NCBI GenBank assembly: GCA_003153035.1
Contig: PMBT01000109.1
Location: 22,042 to 61,312 of the forward strand
DNA: 39,271 nt
Direction: 5' to 3'
Origin: Opitutia bacterium
Lineage (GTDB): Bacteria; Verrucomicrobiota; Verrucomicrobiia; Opitutales; Opitutaceae
Shown here: piece by piece, positions 20,078 through 27,404 of the stretch
Numbering within the stretch: position 1 is the stretch's first letter
Layout of the letters: each line of letters begins with the position of its first letter
The notes under the pieces: model-generated
Told to the model about the DNA's origin: nothing
Databases searched by the model: none
What the model saw: only the letters and a program-made list of their open reading frames with translations
Program-made: the position numbers and the translations under genes

Positions 20078-20812
20078 ATGGACGAGGCCGAGTACTACAA
20101 GATGGCCGAGGTTGAGGACCGGATGTGGTACTACCGATCGTTGCACGGCCACTGTGCCCGCCTCCTTGCGGCGCACCTCGGAAGCCGGTCGGCGGCGGTG
20201 CTCGACGCCGGCTGCGGCACGGGCGGGATGATCCGCCACCTGGAGAGCACGCTGCCCGCCGCCCGCCTCACCGGACTCGATTTCTCGCCGCTGGCCTGCC
20301 GCCTGGCGCGATCGCGGGTTCGCGCGCCGATCGTGGAGGGATCGGTTGCGGCGATGCCGTTCGAGGCCGCGGCCTTCGACGTCGTTGTCTCCGCTGATGT
20401 CCTGTACGAGTTGGACCGTCCGGCGGCGGCTCTGGCCGAGTTCAGCCGCTGCCTGCGGCCGGGCGGGTGGGTCGTGCTCAACGTCCCGGCGTACCGCTGG
20501 CTCTGGTCGTATCATGATGTCGCCGTGCGCTCGAAGCGCCGCTTCGTGCGGTCCGAGATTGCCGGGTTGCTGGCGGCGGCGGGCTTCGCGGTCGAATTGA
20601 ACACCCATTGGAATGCGCTCCTGTTTCCGCTCATCGTGGCGAAGCGCAAGCTCTTTGCCCGGGCCACCGACACGAGCGACGTGAAGTCGTATCCGGCGCC
20701 GGTCGAGGCGGCCTGTCGTTGCATGATGACGGTTGAGCACGCCTGGCTGCGGCTCGGAGGAATCTGGGCGTGGGGCAGCTCGATTCTCGCGGTGGGACGC
20801 AAGCGCCCATAA
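20078..20812 (+). CDS. Class I SAM-dependent methyltransferase
   Basis: A 244-residue methyltransferase of the type-11 (UbiE-like) fold. Motif I VLDAGCGTGGM is near residue 41, LTGLDFSP follows as the ribose-binding acidic strand end, then VVVSADVLYEL (motif II/post I) and CLRPGGWVVLNVPAY (motif III). The N-terminal YYKMAEVEDRMWYYRSLH is common in methyltransferases found next to polyprenyl-glycosyl and lipid genes. The substrate is not known; the place at the end of the glycan locus suggests a sugar or lipid. The REP cluster separates it from the upstream gene, so it may be transcribed on its own. Convergent with tsaE. Confidence 0.82.
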   Translation: MDEAEYYKMAEVEDRMWYYRSLHGHCARLLAAHLGSRSAAVLDAGCGTGGMIRHLESTLPAARLTGLDFSPLACRLARSRVRAPIVEGSVAAMPFEAAAFDVVVSADVLYELDRPAAALAEFSRCLRPGGWVVLNVPAYRWLWSYHDVAVRSKRRFVRSEIAGLLAAAGFAVELNTHWNALLFPLIVAKRKLFARATDTSDVKSYPAPVEAACRCMMTVEHAWLRLGGIWAWGSSILAVGRKRP

Positions 20813-20817
20813 CCGCT

Positions 20818-20834
20818 CGCCGGGCCGGCCGGCG
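20818..20834. terminator. Hairpin between convergent methyltransferase and tsaE
   Basis: CGCCGG and CCGGCG arms around a five-base loop fill the 23-base gap between two converging stops. The stem is strong but no T-run follows on either strand, so a terminator role rests on position. Confidence 0.4.
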
Positions 20835-20835
20835 G

Positions 20836-21285
20836 TCAGATCAGCATCACGCGGTGCCGGCCGGGCGCCTCGATGGCAAGTGTCAGATGCAGCGCGTCGG
20901 CGGGCAGCCACGCCGCGATCCGCTCGGGCCATTCCACGGCGAGGCAGTACGGTGAAATGAGGAGGTCATCGAGCATCAGCTCGGCGACCTGGTGCGCGTT
21001 CTCGATCCGGTAAGCGTCGAGATGCGCCAGCATGCGCGTTCTCTGGGCGGAAGCCGGCGCGCGGTAAAGATGCAGAATGTTGAAGGTCGGGCTGGTGACG
21101 GCGCTCGGGAGACCAAAGCCGTGCGCCAGACCCTGCACAAAGGTCGTCTTGCCCACGCCGAGATCGCCATGGAGCGCCAGGGTGACATCGGGCGGCAGGG
21201 TAGCGGCCAACCGCGCCCCGAGCCCGCGGGTCTCCTCGGCGGAGGTGGTGACAACACCAATACGAAGTTCAGCCTGGATGCTCAT
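20836..21285 (-). CDS. tsaE: tRNA threonylcarbamoyladenosine ATPase TsaE
   Basis: P-loop ATPase that works with TsaB and TsaD to put threonylcarbamoyl on A37 of ANN-reading tRNAs. The Walker A loop is GDLGVGKTTFVQGL; next come the family blocks SAVTSPTFNILHLY and HLDAYRIEN, and a late VEWPERI. With ATG at 21285 the product is 149 residues, the normal size; an upstream ATG at 21315 adds ten residues of no clear similarity. It follows thiL with a short gap that holds a 21-bp palindrome. Confidence 0.92.
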   Translation of the reverse strand: MSIQAELRIGVVTTSAEETRGLGARLAATLPPDVTLALHGDLGVGKTTFVQGLAHGFGLPSAVTSPTFNILHLYRAPASAQRTRMLAHLDAYRIENAHQVAELMLDDLLISPYCLAVEWPERIAAWLPADALHLTLAIEAPGRHRVMLI

Positions 21286-21336
21286 GGCGGGCCCGCCCGG
21301 AAACTCCGCGACCATTGCTGAAATCTACCAGCCGGT

Positions 21337-21357
21337 TTGTAACGTATTACGTTACAA
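21337..21357. promoter_or_regulatory. 21-bp perfect palindrome upstream of tsaE
   Basis: TTGTAACGTA, a central T, then TACGTTACAA: a perfect inverted repeat in the 54-84 base thiL-tsaE gap, 52 bases before the tsaE ATG. Its size and AT-rich ends suit a binding site for a dimeric regulator. A sister site with the same TTGT...TATTA...ACAA frame is at 27249-27269. Confidence 0.6.
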
Positions 21358-21369
21358 GTGCGATGGCGC

Positions 21370-22326
21370 CTAGCGGAGATGTTCATAGCCGTGCAACGCC
21401 GCCAGGTCGACCGAACCCTCGGCAGGTTGGCCGGCGACAATGAACCGCCCGATCAGGGTGAGGCGGATGCGGGGAAACCTCCGCCTCCAGGCGCGCTCCA
21501 GCGCTGTGCCGGCGGCGCGGCCGGCCACCGCAAAGACCAATTCGTAGTCCTCGCCGTCGCAGAGCGCCTGGTGCAGCGGGCTGCGGCCGGTGCGCGCAGC
21601 CACGGTGCGCGCGGCGGCGCTGATTGGAACGGCGGCGGCCGAGATTGCGGGCCAAGTCCCGGCCGGCGTGAGGGCCGGGAGGTCCTTGGCGAGGCCATCG
21701 CTGACATCCATCATTGCGCGCACCGCGCGGCGGCGCGCCAGCCACGCCCCTTCGGCGAGCCGGGGCATAAACCGCCAATGATGGCCGAGTTGGCTGCCGC
21801 CGAGCATGCCGGTGACGTAGATCCAGTCGCCGGATCGCGCTCCGGTGCGAAGCAGGATGCGCGGGCCGGCCGCCTCTCCGAGAAGCGTGAGGAACGCGCC
21901 GAAGAATCCATCGCCTTGCGCCACGTCGCCGCCGACGACCGAGACGCCGTAACGCCGCGCCACGGCGGCGAGCCCGCGGTAGAAGTCCTCCAGCCAGGAC
22001 GTGCGGACCCGCGGATCAAGCGCCAGGGCGACGACCGCGGCGGTTGGCCGGGCCCCCATCGCAGCGAGGTCGCTCAGATTGCGCTTCAGCAATTTCCCGC
22101 CGACGGCGCGCGGCGGCACCGAAGCGTCAAAATGCCGTCCATAGATCACCGGGTCGGTCGTGATCAACTGCCGGCGCGGGTTGCCGCCCAGCACCGCACA
22201 GTCGTCGCCGATGCCGAAAGGCGCGGGCGGAGAGACGCCGCCCAACCAGCGGCGGATGGAGGCGATCAGGCGCGTTTCGCCAAGCGCGGCGACGGAGTCT
22301 GGATGGTGTTTTGTGAAAGGATGCAT
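21370..22326 (-). CDS. thiL: Thiamine-monophosphate kinase ThiL
   Basis: Phosphorylates thiamine monophosphate to thiamine diphosphate, the last step of cofactor synthesis. At 318 residues the size is normal. Family blocks seen: GETRLIASIRRWL, the acidic FGIGDDCAVL that binds metal and ATP, TTDPVIYGRHF, NLSDLAAMGARP, VVGGDVAQGD, VTGMLGGSQLGH, MDVSDGLAKDL and CDGEDYELVFAV. All key acidic residues are present. The gene starts two bases after the stop of the CPBP protease gene, so it is in the same transcript. Confidence 0.95.
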   Translation of the reverse strand: MHPFTKHHPDSVAALGETRLIASIRRWLGGVSPPAPFGIGDDCAVLGGNPRRQLITTDPVIYGRHFDASVPPRAVGGKLLKRNLSDLAAMGARPTAAVVALALDPRVRTSWLEDFYRGLAAVARRYGVSVVGGDVAQGDGFFGAFLTLLGEAAGPRILLRTGARSGDWIYVTGMLGGSQLGHHWRFMPRLAEGAWLARRRAVRAMMDVSDGLAKDLPALTPAGTWPAISAAAVPISAAARTVAARTGRSPLHQALCDGEDYELVFAVAGRAAGTALERAWRRRFPRIRLTLIGRFIVAGQPAEGSVDLAALHGYEHLR

Positions 22327-22328
22327 GC

Positions 22329-23180
22329 TCAGCGGCCGACGCCGCTCAGGACCAGCAGCAGCGTGTTCAGATTGAAGAAAGCATGGGCCAGCATGGGCAC
22401 GGCCACGCGGCCGGTCCGCTCATAGGCGGCGGCGAACAGCAGGCCGAGCACAAACAACGGGAGCGAACTGACCCAGTTCCCGTGCAGCAGCGCAAAGAGC
22501 CCGGCACTGACGGCGAACGCCACCCAGCGGGGTGCGCGGGAGCGCAGGAAGCGGAAAAGGCCGGCGCGAAAGACAAGTTCCTCGCTGACGGGTGCGACGA
22601 CCAGCGCCAGCGCAATCATCAAGGCGAGCAGCACGGGAGACTTGGTTTGCACGAAAAGATCGACGAGCTCCTGGCGCTCCGTGGGCAGTCCAACGACATT
22701 GAGAAAACGTTCCCAGGCCATCGCAGTCCCGCCGGCCAGCGGCATGACTGCGAGAAAGGCCAGAACCGCGCCGCGAATCGTCAGAAGTGGGGAAACCCGT
22801 GCCGTCGGGGCCCCCGGCAGTGCGGCGGCCTGCCGGCGCCGGCGGACAAGCAAGGGTGCGCAGAGCCAGGCGAGAATGGCGCCGATATGAAAAGTCGAGC
22901 CGTAGAGGATCAGCTCAATCGTGCTGCCTTCGGGCTGCGCGCGGAGCGCGGGGCCGACCGTGGCCCGCAGAAGGAGCTGACCAAGGAAACCGGCCACCAG
23001 GATAAGCCAGGCGAGGAAAAGGAAATCGGTCAAGGTGACGTCCCACACGGTCAGCGCGCACGGGCGGGCCCGCGCCGCCCGGCCGGACGGAACGAAGAAG
23101 AACCAGATGAGAAAACCGCACCCGGCGAGGGTCAGCGCGCTTTCGAAGATAATCACGGATTGCTCAAGAAGTGGGGACAT
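22329..23180 (-). CDS. CPBP-family intramembrane metalloprotease
   Basis: A 283-residue protein with about eight membrane segments. The three catalytic motifs of the CPBP (Abi/Rce1-like) family are in order: EELVFRAGLFRFLR (Glu pair and Arg), FALLHGNW (His) and HAFFNLN (His and Asn). Such proteases cut membrane-embedded or prenylated substrates; in bacteria most have no known target. It lies between the Sel1 protein and thiL in the pyr-led run. The 160 bases before it (23181-23340) show no convincing gene. Confidence 0.87.
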   Translation of the reverse strand: MSPLLEQSVIIFESALTLAGCGFLIWFFFVPSGRAARARPCALTVWDVTLTDFLFLAWLILVAGFLGQLLLRATVGPALRAQPEGSTIELILYGSTFHIGAILAWLCAPLLVRRRRQAAALPGAPTARVSPLLTIRGAVLAFLAVMPLAGGTAMAWERFLNVVGLPTERQELVDLFVQTKSPVLLALMIALALVVAPVSEELVFRAGLFRFLRSRAPRWVAFAVSAGLFALLHGNWVSSLPLFVLGLLFAAAYERTGRVAVPMLAHAFFNLNTLLLVLSGVGR

Positions 23181-23340
23181 GGAGAAACACGTCTGCTCGA
23201 CGGCAGAATGGCGGCGGGCGCATCAAAACCAATCCGAAAGGCGCCCAACAGCACAAACTCCGGCCGCAACCCGCTGGCCGCCTCTGCCCGAGACGCAGCG
23301 GTCACAGCGGTTCCGCTGCGGCCGGCCGGTGTCCTCGGCG

Positions 23341-24186
23341 TCAAGGTTTTGTCGTGCTCGGGGCCTCAGGCGCGAAAACGGGGGGTGGAGCCAGTTCGAT
23401 CTTGGGGCGCTCGATTTGCGGGGCCTCGATCCTGGGCTTTTCCGGCGCCGGAACGACCCTGTCCGGTACCGGCGGAATCGAACTGGCCGTCGGTGGCGGC
23501 CAGGCGGGTTTGGTTCCGCGGCGGGAGTCGATCTCCGTGCGCAATCCGGCCGCGCGCTTTTCCGCCGCGGCGATCATCAGCGGTTGTCCGGCCAGGTGGG
23601 CGCGCGTCCGCTGCTCGCCGTCGGCCTCGATCTGGTTGCGGGAGGCCAGGATGAGCCAGGCGAGGCCTTCGACATTATCGCGTTTTACGCCGCGGCCGCT
23701 CACCAGCATTGCGCCGAGGTTGTACTGGGCAAGAGGCACGTCGGCCAGCGCCGCCAATCGGTAGAGCTCGCCGGCCATGGCAGCGTCCGACGCGACGCCG
23801 GTTCCGTTCTGGTAGAACCGGCCCAACCGATAAATCGCCAGCGCCACGCCGCCGGCCGCCGCCTGCTCGTACTCGGCCTTCGCCTGCAGGTAGTCCTGAG
23901 CCACCCCGTCGCCGGTTTCATAACGCAGGCCGAGCTGCAGGCAGGCGTCGGGATCGCCGGCCCCGGCCAGCTTCTGCAGCTCTTTCAGCGTCTTCGGGGC
24001 GGTTTCACCCTTACCTCCGGTGGTCGAGATCAGCTTGGGCGCTTCATCTCTCGGCTGGCCGCCGATCAGAGGCGACAACCCGAGCAGTGGCACTGCGATC
24101 ACAATCCACCGATCGCGGCGGAACCGAGACAGTAATCGGTGCCCGGATGCCGCGGTCCGGCTAAACCACGATCTTGGCTCCGTCAT
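23341..24186 (-). CDS. Sel1-repeat membrane-anchored protein
   Basis: A 281-residue protein with one hydrophobic segment near residue 30 (WIVIAVPLLGLSPLIGG), so it is probably anchored in the inner membrane and faces the periplasm. Three Sel1-like repeats follow (DACLQLGLRYETGDGVAQD, LAIYRLGRFYQNGTGVASD, LAQYNLGAMLVSGRGVKRD), then WLILASRNQIEADG. The C-terminal 70 residues are Pro-rich and low in complexity (PPVPDRVVPAPEKP). Sel1 repeats are protein-binding scaffolds; the partner is unknown. Its ATG lies 26 bases inside the end of pyrC, giving translational coupling; a TTG at 24192 is also possible. Confidence 0.8.
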   Translation of the reverse strand: MTEPRSWFSRTAASGHRLLSRFRRDRWIVIAVPLLGLSPLIGGQPRDEAPKLISTTGGKGETAPKTLKELQKLAGAGDPDACLQLGLRYETGDGVAQDYLQAKAEYEQAAAGGVALAIYRLGRFYQNGTGVASDAAMAGELYRLAALADVPLAQYNLGAMLVSGRGVKRDNVEGLAWLILASRNQIEADGEQRTRAHLAGQPLMIAAAEKRAAGLRTEIDSRRGTKPAWPPPTASSIPPVPDRVVPAPEKPRIEAPQIERPKIELAPPPVFAPEAPSTTKP

Positions 24187-25453
24187 AGACAATCCGGCCC
24201 GAGACCACCGTGGTCTTGACGCGGCCGGTCAGGGTTTGGCCCTGCCACGGGGAATTGGCGGATTTGCTGAATCCAGCCTCGGCGTCGTAGCGCCATCGCT
24301 CGCCGGGGTCGAAGAGCGCGACATCGGCGGCGGCGCCCGCCGCGAGCGTGCCGGCGGGCAGGCCCAGCAGGCGCGCAGGCTTGCAGGTCATGAGCGCGAT
24401 GATCTCCGGCAGGGAGAATTTGCCCTGGCGAAACAGCACGTCGAGGACGATGGGCAGCGCCGTTTCGAGGCCGATCACGCCGAAAGGCGCATAGTCGAAC
24501 TCCTTGTCCTTCTCATAGTCAGTGTGCGGTGCGTGGTCGGTGGCGACGCAGTCAAGCGTGCCATCGCGCAGACCCTCGATAAGCGCGCGGCGGTCCTCCT
24601 CGGTGCGCAGCGGCGGGTTCATCTTGTAGCTGGGGTCGTAACCGGCGAGAACGGCGTCGGTGAGCGCGAGATGGTGCGGCGTGGCCTCGGCCGTGATGGA
24701 CACCCCGCGGCCCTTGGCGCGGCGGATGAGGTCCACGGAGTATTTGGACGAAATATGCTGCAGGTGAATGTGCGCTCCGGTGTAGGTGGAGAGGATGACG
24801 TTGCGCGAGACGATGACGTCCTCGGCGGCATGAGGCCAGCCGCGGAGGCCGAGCCGGGTGGACATCACGCCCTCATTCATCGCGGCGTTCTGGGTCATGG
24901 CCTCATCCTGGCAATGGTCCATGACCGGCAGGGCGAACATCTTCGCATATTCAACCGCGCGGCGCATGATCTCGTTGTTCTGCACACAGCGGCCGTCATC
25001 GGTAATGGCGACCACCCCGGCGCGCTTGAGCGATCCGGTGGGCGCGAGCTGCTCGCCTTTCTGGCCGACCGTGATGCAGCCGGTCGGGTAGACGTGAACC
25101 ACGGCGCCTCGCTCGATGGCGTTGTGGATGTACTCGATCGTGCCCGCCGAGTCGGCGACGGGGCTGGTGTTCGGCATGCAGACGACCGTGGTGAACCCGC
25201 CGGCGGCCGCGGCCCACGAACCGGTCTGGATGGTCTCCTTGTGCGTCTGGCCGGGCTCGCGAAAATGCACGTGAATGTCAACGAGCCCGGGGCAGGCAAC
25301 GAGGCCGCGGGCATCGATCTTCCTGGCCTGCTTCTTTTGGGCGGGCGTGAATCTGGCCACGAACCGCCCGTCTGCGATGAACAGGTCGCCCTTGCCGTCG
25401 CGCTTGGCCGCGGGATCGATCACCCGGGCGTTGGATATCCAGAGAAGGCTCAT
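24161..25453 (-). CDS. pyrC: Dihydroorotase PyrC (class I)
   Basis: Closes carbamoyl-aspartate to dihydroorotate, the third step of pyrimidine synthesis. From the ATG at 25453 the protein is 430 residues, normal for the class I bacterial enzyme. Metal-binding blocks: LVDIHVHFREPG (HxH), the DDGRCVQN region, DHCQDEAM and HIHLQHISS histidines, and TDHAPHTDYEK with the catalytic Asp. The 5' extension to a TTG at 25486 falls inside the repeat element and is rejected. The gap to pyrB is entirely filled by a heptad-repeat hairpin. Confidence 0.95.
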   Translation of the reverse strand: MSLLWISNARVIDPAAKRDGKGDLFIADGRFVARFTPAQKKQARKIDARGLVACPGLVDIHVHFREPGQTHKETIQTGSWAAAAGGFTTVVCMPNTSPVADSAGTIEYIHNAIERGAVVHVYPTGCITVGQKGEQLAPTGSLKRAGVVAITDDGRCVQNNEIMRRAVEYAKMFALPVMDHCQDEAMTQNAAMNEGVMSTRLGLRGWPHAAEDVIVSRNVILSTYTGAHIHLQHISSKYSVDLIRRAKGRGVSITAEATPHHLALTDAVLAGYDPSYKMNPPLRTEEDRRALIEGLRDGTLDCVATDHAPHTDYEKDKEFDYAPFGVIGLETALPIVLDVLFRQGKFSLPEIIALMTCKPARLLGLPAGTLAAGAAADVALFDPGERWRYDAEAGFSKSANSPWQGQTLTGRVKTTVVSGRIVYDGAKIVV

Positions 25454-25456
25454 GGG

Positions 25457-25557
25457 GAAGGGAAAGTGACAAGTAACAAGTACCAAGGAACCAGAAGGCG
25501 TGATGCCGGGGAGAATCGCATACTTGATACTTGTGACTTGAAACTTGGAACTTAGGC
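25457..25557. repeat. Heptad-repeat hairpin element in pyrB-pyrC gap
   Basis: Left arm (25463-25497) is a run of seven-base units with the theme CAAGTnn (CAAGTAA, CAAGTAC, CAAGGAA). Right arm (25523-25557) is the inverted theme (CTTGATA, CTTGTGA, CTTGAAA, CTTGGAA, CTTAGGC). In the pyr transcript an 18-base stretch pairs with one mismatch and one G-U, with a loop of about 25. The pyrB stop lies in the right arm and the pyrC ATG is just beyond the left arm, so the hairpin sits directly before pyrC. It shares the exact 13-mer GAAGGGAAAGTGA with the element at 30215. Confidence 0.85.
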
Positions 25558-26496
25558 CGGCGGCAGGACCGGCTCGGGATGTGCGCCCGCACAGAGGTAG
25601 AGCGCGGCCATGCGGACGGCGATGCCATTGCTGACCTGTTCGAGGATGACGCTGCGGTCGGAGTCGGCGAGGTCGCTATCGATCTCGACGCCGCGGTTGA
25701 TCGGGCCGGGATGCATGATGATGGCCTTGGGGTTCAGCCAGGAGGCGCGGGTCTTGTTGAGGCCGAACATGCTGGTGTATTCGCCAAGCGACGGGAAATG
25801 GCTGGAGGCCTGGCGCTCGTGCTGAATGCGGAGGAGCATGACGACTTCGGCGTCGGCCAGCGCGGACTTGAGGTCGTGCGAAACCTTCACTCCGAGGTCG
25901 GTGAACCAGTGCGGCACGAGGGTCGAGGGGCCGACCAGGGTGACATCTGCTTCGAGCTTGGTGAGCGCCCAGATATTGGAGCGCGCGACGCGGCTGAATA
26001 GAATGTCACCGAGAATGACGACCTTGCGGCCCTTCAGCGAACCGAGGTGCTCCGTCATCGTGAACGTGTCGAGCAGGGCCTGTGTCGGGTGTTCGTGGGC
26101 GCCGTCACCGGCGTTGATGACCGGAATATTGAGCAGGCGGCTGAGGTAGAGCGGGGAGCCGGCCGCGGAGTGGCGCAACACGATCATGTCGGCCTTGAGC
26201 GCCTGGATGTTCTGCGCGGTGTCGCGCAGAGTCTCGCCCTTGGTGGTGCTGGAGGAGGCGGAGTCGAAGGAGATGACGTCGGCGCTGAGCCGCTTGGCGG
26301 CCATTTCGAACGCCATGCGCGTGCGGGTGCTCGGCTCGAGGAAGAGATTGACGATGGTCTTGCCGCGCAGCGCGGGCACCTTCTTGACGCTGCGCTGCAG
26401 GATCTTCTTGAAGGCCGCGGCGGTCGTGTGGACCTGGTCGATCTCGGCTCGACTCAGCTCCTCGATGGCGATGAGGTTTCGGCGATTCCAGGGCAT
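25552..26496 (-). CDS. pyrB: Aspartate carbamoyltransferase catalytic subunit PyrB
   Basis: Joins carbamoyl phosphate and aspartate, the committed step of pyrimidine synthesis. The 314-residue length is normal. The carbamoyl-phosphate site FLEPSTRTRMAFE is near residue 53, SSTTKGETLRDT supplies the neighbouring-subunit Ser/Lys, then VLRHSAAGSP, GDGAHEHPTQALLD, and the aspartate-binding MLLRIQHERQ and HPGPINRGVEI. No pyrI regulatory subunit follows, so control probably rests on PyrR. Second gene of the pyr run, 60 bases after pyrR. Confidence 0.96.
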   Translation of the reverse strand: MPWNRRNLIAIEELSRAEIDQVHTTAAAFKKILQRSVKKVPALRGKTIVNLFLEPSTRTRMAFEMAAKRLSADVISFDSASSSTTKGETLRDTAQNIQALKADMIVLRHSAAGSPLYLSRLLNIPVINAGDGAHEHPTQALLDTFTMTEHLGSLKGRKVVILGDILFSRVARSNIWALTKLEADVTLVGPSTLVPHWFTDLGVKVSHDLKSALADAEVVMLLRIQHERQASSHFPSLGEYTSMFGLNKTRASWLNPKAIIMHPGPINRGVEIDSDLADSDRSVILEQVSNGIAVRMAALYLCAGAHPEPVLPPA

Positions 26497-26556
26497 CGGC
26501 GGTGGGGCTTGGCGTGGAGGGAAGGGCGAACTCGTGAAGAGTGCTCGGGGGTCGGG

Positions 26557-27081
26557 TCAAACGGCCTGAACGGTGATGGCATCCCGGCCGGGATCCTTGG
26601 GATCAAGCGTGACGACCACCTTTTCGGTGCCGCCAGCGGCGAGCGTGAGACCACAGTAGTCAGCCGCGACCGGGAGCCGGCGGCCGCCACGGTCGACGAG
26701 CACGGCCAGCTCAACCTTGGCCGGACGACCGTGGTCAAAGAGTTCGTCGAGCGCGGCCTTCACCGTGCGACCGGAGAAAAGCACATCGTCGACGAGCAGG
26801 ACGGTGGCACCGCTGACGTCGACCGGGATTTGCGTGGGAGCGAATTCCTTGGGGATCGGATGGCGGTCAATGTCATCGCGATGAAACGAGATGTCGATCA
26901 CGCCGCAGGGCGCGCCCGGAAGCAGGGCGGCGAGCCGGCGGGCGAGAATGATGCCGCCGTTGGCGATACCGAGGAGGACGGGAGGCTTGGCGGCGTGGCA
27001 TCGGGTGATGGCCGCAGCCAGTCGTTGGATCGCCCGCTGGATTCCTTCGGAGCCAATGCGTTTCGATGGGGCCACGAGCAT
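26557..27081 (-). CDS. pyrR: PyrR bifunctional pyr regulator / uracil phosphoribosyltransferase
   Basis: A 174-residue type I phosphoribosyltransferase. The PRPP-binding loop VLLVDDVLFSGRTVKAALD is near residue 93, LLGIANGGIILA supplies the N-terminal loop, and DISFHRDDI is the PyrR-specific segment. In Firmicutes PyrR binds leader RNA and stops pyr transcription when UMP is plentiful; in other phyla it may act on translation or only as an enzyme. It leads the pyrRBC run, as expected for the regulator. No clear attenuator with antiterminator could be drawn in its leader by eye. Confidence 0.93.
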   Translation of the reverse strand: MLVAPSKRIGSEGIQRAIQRLAAAITRCHAAKPPVLLGIANGGIILARRLAALLPGAPCGVIDISFHRDDIDRHPIPKEFAPTQIPVDVSGATVLLVDDVLFSGRTVKAALDELFDHGRPAKVELAVLVDRGGRRLPVAADYCGLTLAAGGTEKVVVTLDPKDPGRDAITVQAV

Positions 27082-27404
27082 TCGTTGTGACGCAGGCGGG
27101 CGGACCGGTAAAGAGAAAAGCCGGTTTTCGACGAACCGTCATCCCCGGCGCTTTGAGGAAACCGGCGACGGACCGGTCGGCGCGTCGCCGCGACCACCAG
27201 AACCCCGACCGCCGCCCGCCGCTGTCTGCCGGCCCGGCACACCGCCCCTTGTCAGCTATTAGTTGACAATGGAACGGGCTTACCGGGCCGGGTTTCGGAA
27301 ATCGGTTTTTGCGTTACAGCCGGGCAACCGGCGACAAGGGTGTCGCCACTTCAAGACGAAGCCTGCCTGATGGAGACGCGACGGCCCCGGTCGATTAAGG
27401 CCAG
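27082..27404. other. Gap upstream of pyrR
   Basis: 323 bases between the pyrR start and the helicase stop, both on the minus strand. It holds the 21-bp palindrome at 27249-27269. No conserved PyrR anti-antiterminator loop and no small gene could be supported; the leader is GC-rich with several weak hairpins. Confidence 0.4.
27249..27269. promoter_or_regulatory. 21-bp near-palindrome upstream of pyrR
   Basis: TTGTCAGCTA, central T, then TTAGTTGACAA shifted by one base pair gives a 21-bp inverted repeat with only one mismatched pair around the centre. It is 168 bases before the pyrR ATG and shares the frame TTGT-n-A-nn-TATTA-nn-T-n-ACAA with the site at 21337-21357. It overlaps plus-strand TTGACA (27263-27268), but no plus-strand gene follows. 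Confidence 0.5.

Noticed and set aside
23153-23344. 63-codon minus-strand frame overlapping the Sel1 stop and the CPBP start
   Set aside because: The TTGA overlap with the Sel1 stop is tempting, but the sequence has no motif, no membrane segment and overlaps the next start; chance is likely.
24020-25555. Long plus-strand open frame (511 codons)
   Set aside because: Antisense shadow of pyrC; composition (Gly/Ala/Asp/Val rich without motifs) is typical of a GC-rich reverse frame.
25457-25557. CRISPR array in the pyrB-pyrC gap
   Set aside because: Units are only seven bases with no spacers, and the arms are inverted, so this is a short periodic hairpin and not CRISPR.
27082-27248. PyrR-type attenuator in the pyrR leader
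   Set aside because: The conserved PyrR-binding loop and a terminator stem with T-run could not be found by eye on the minus strand.
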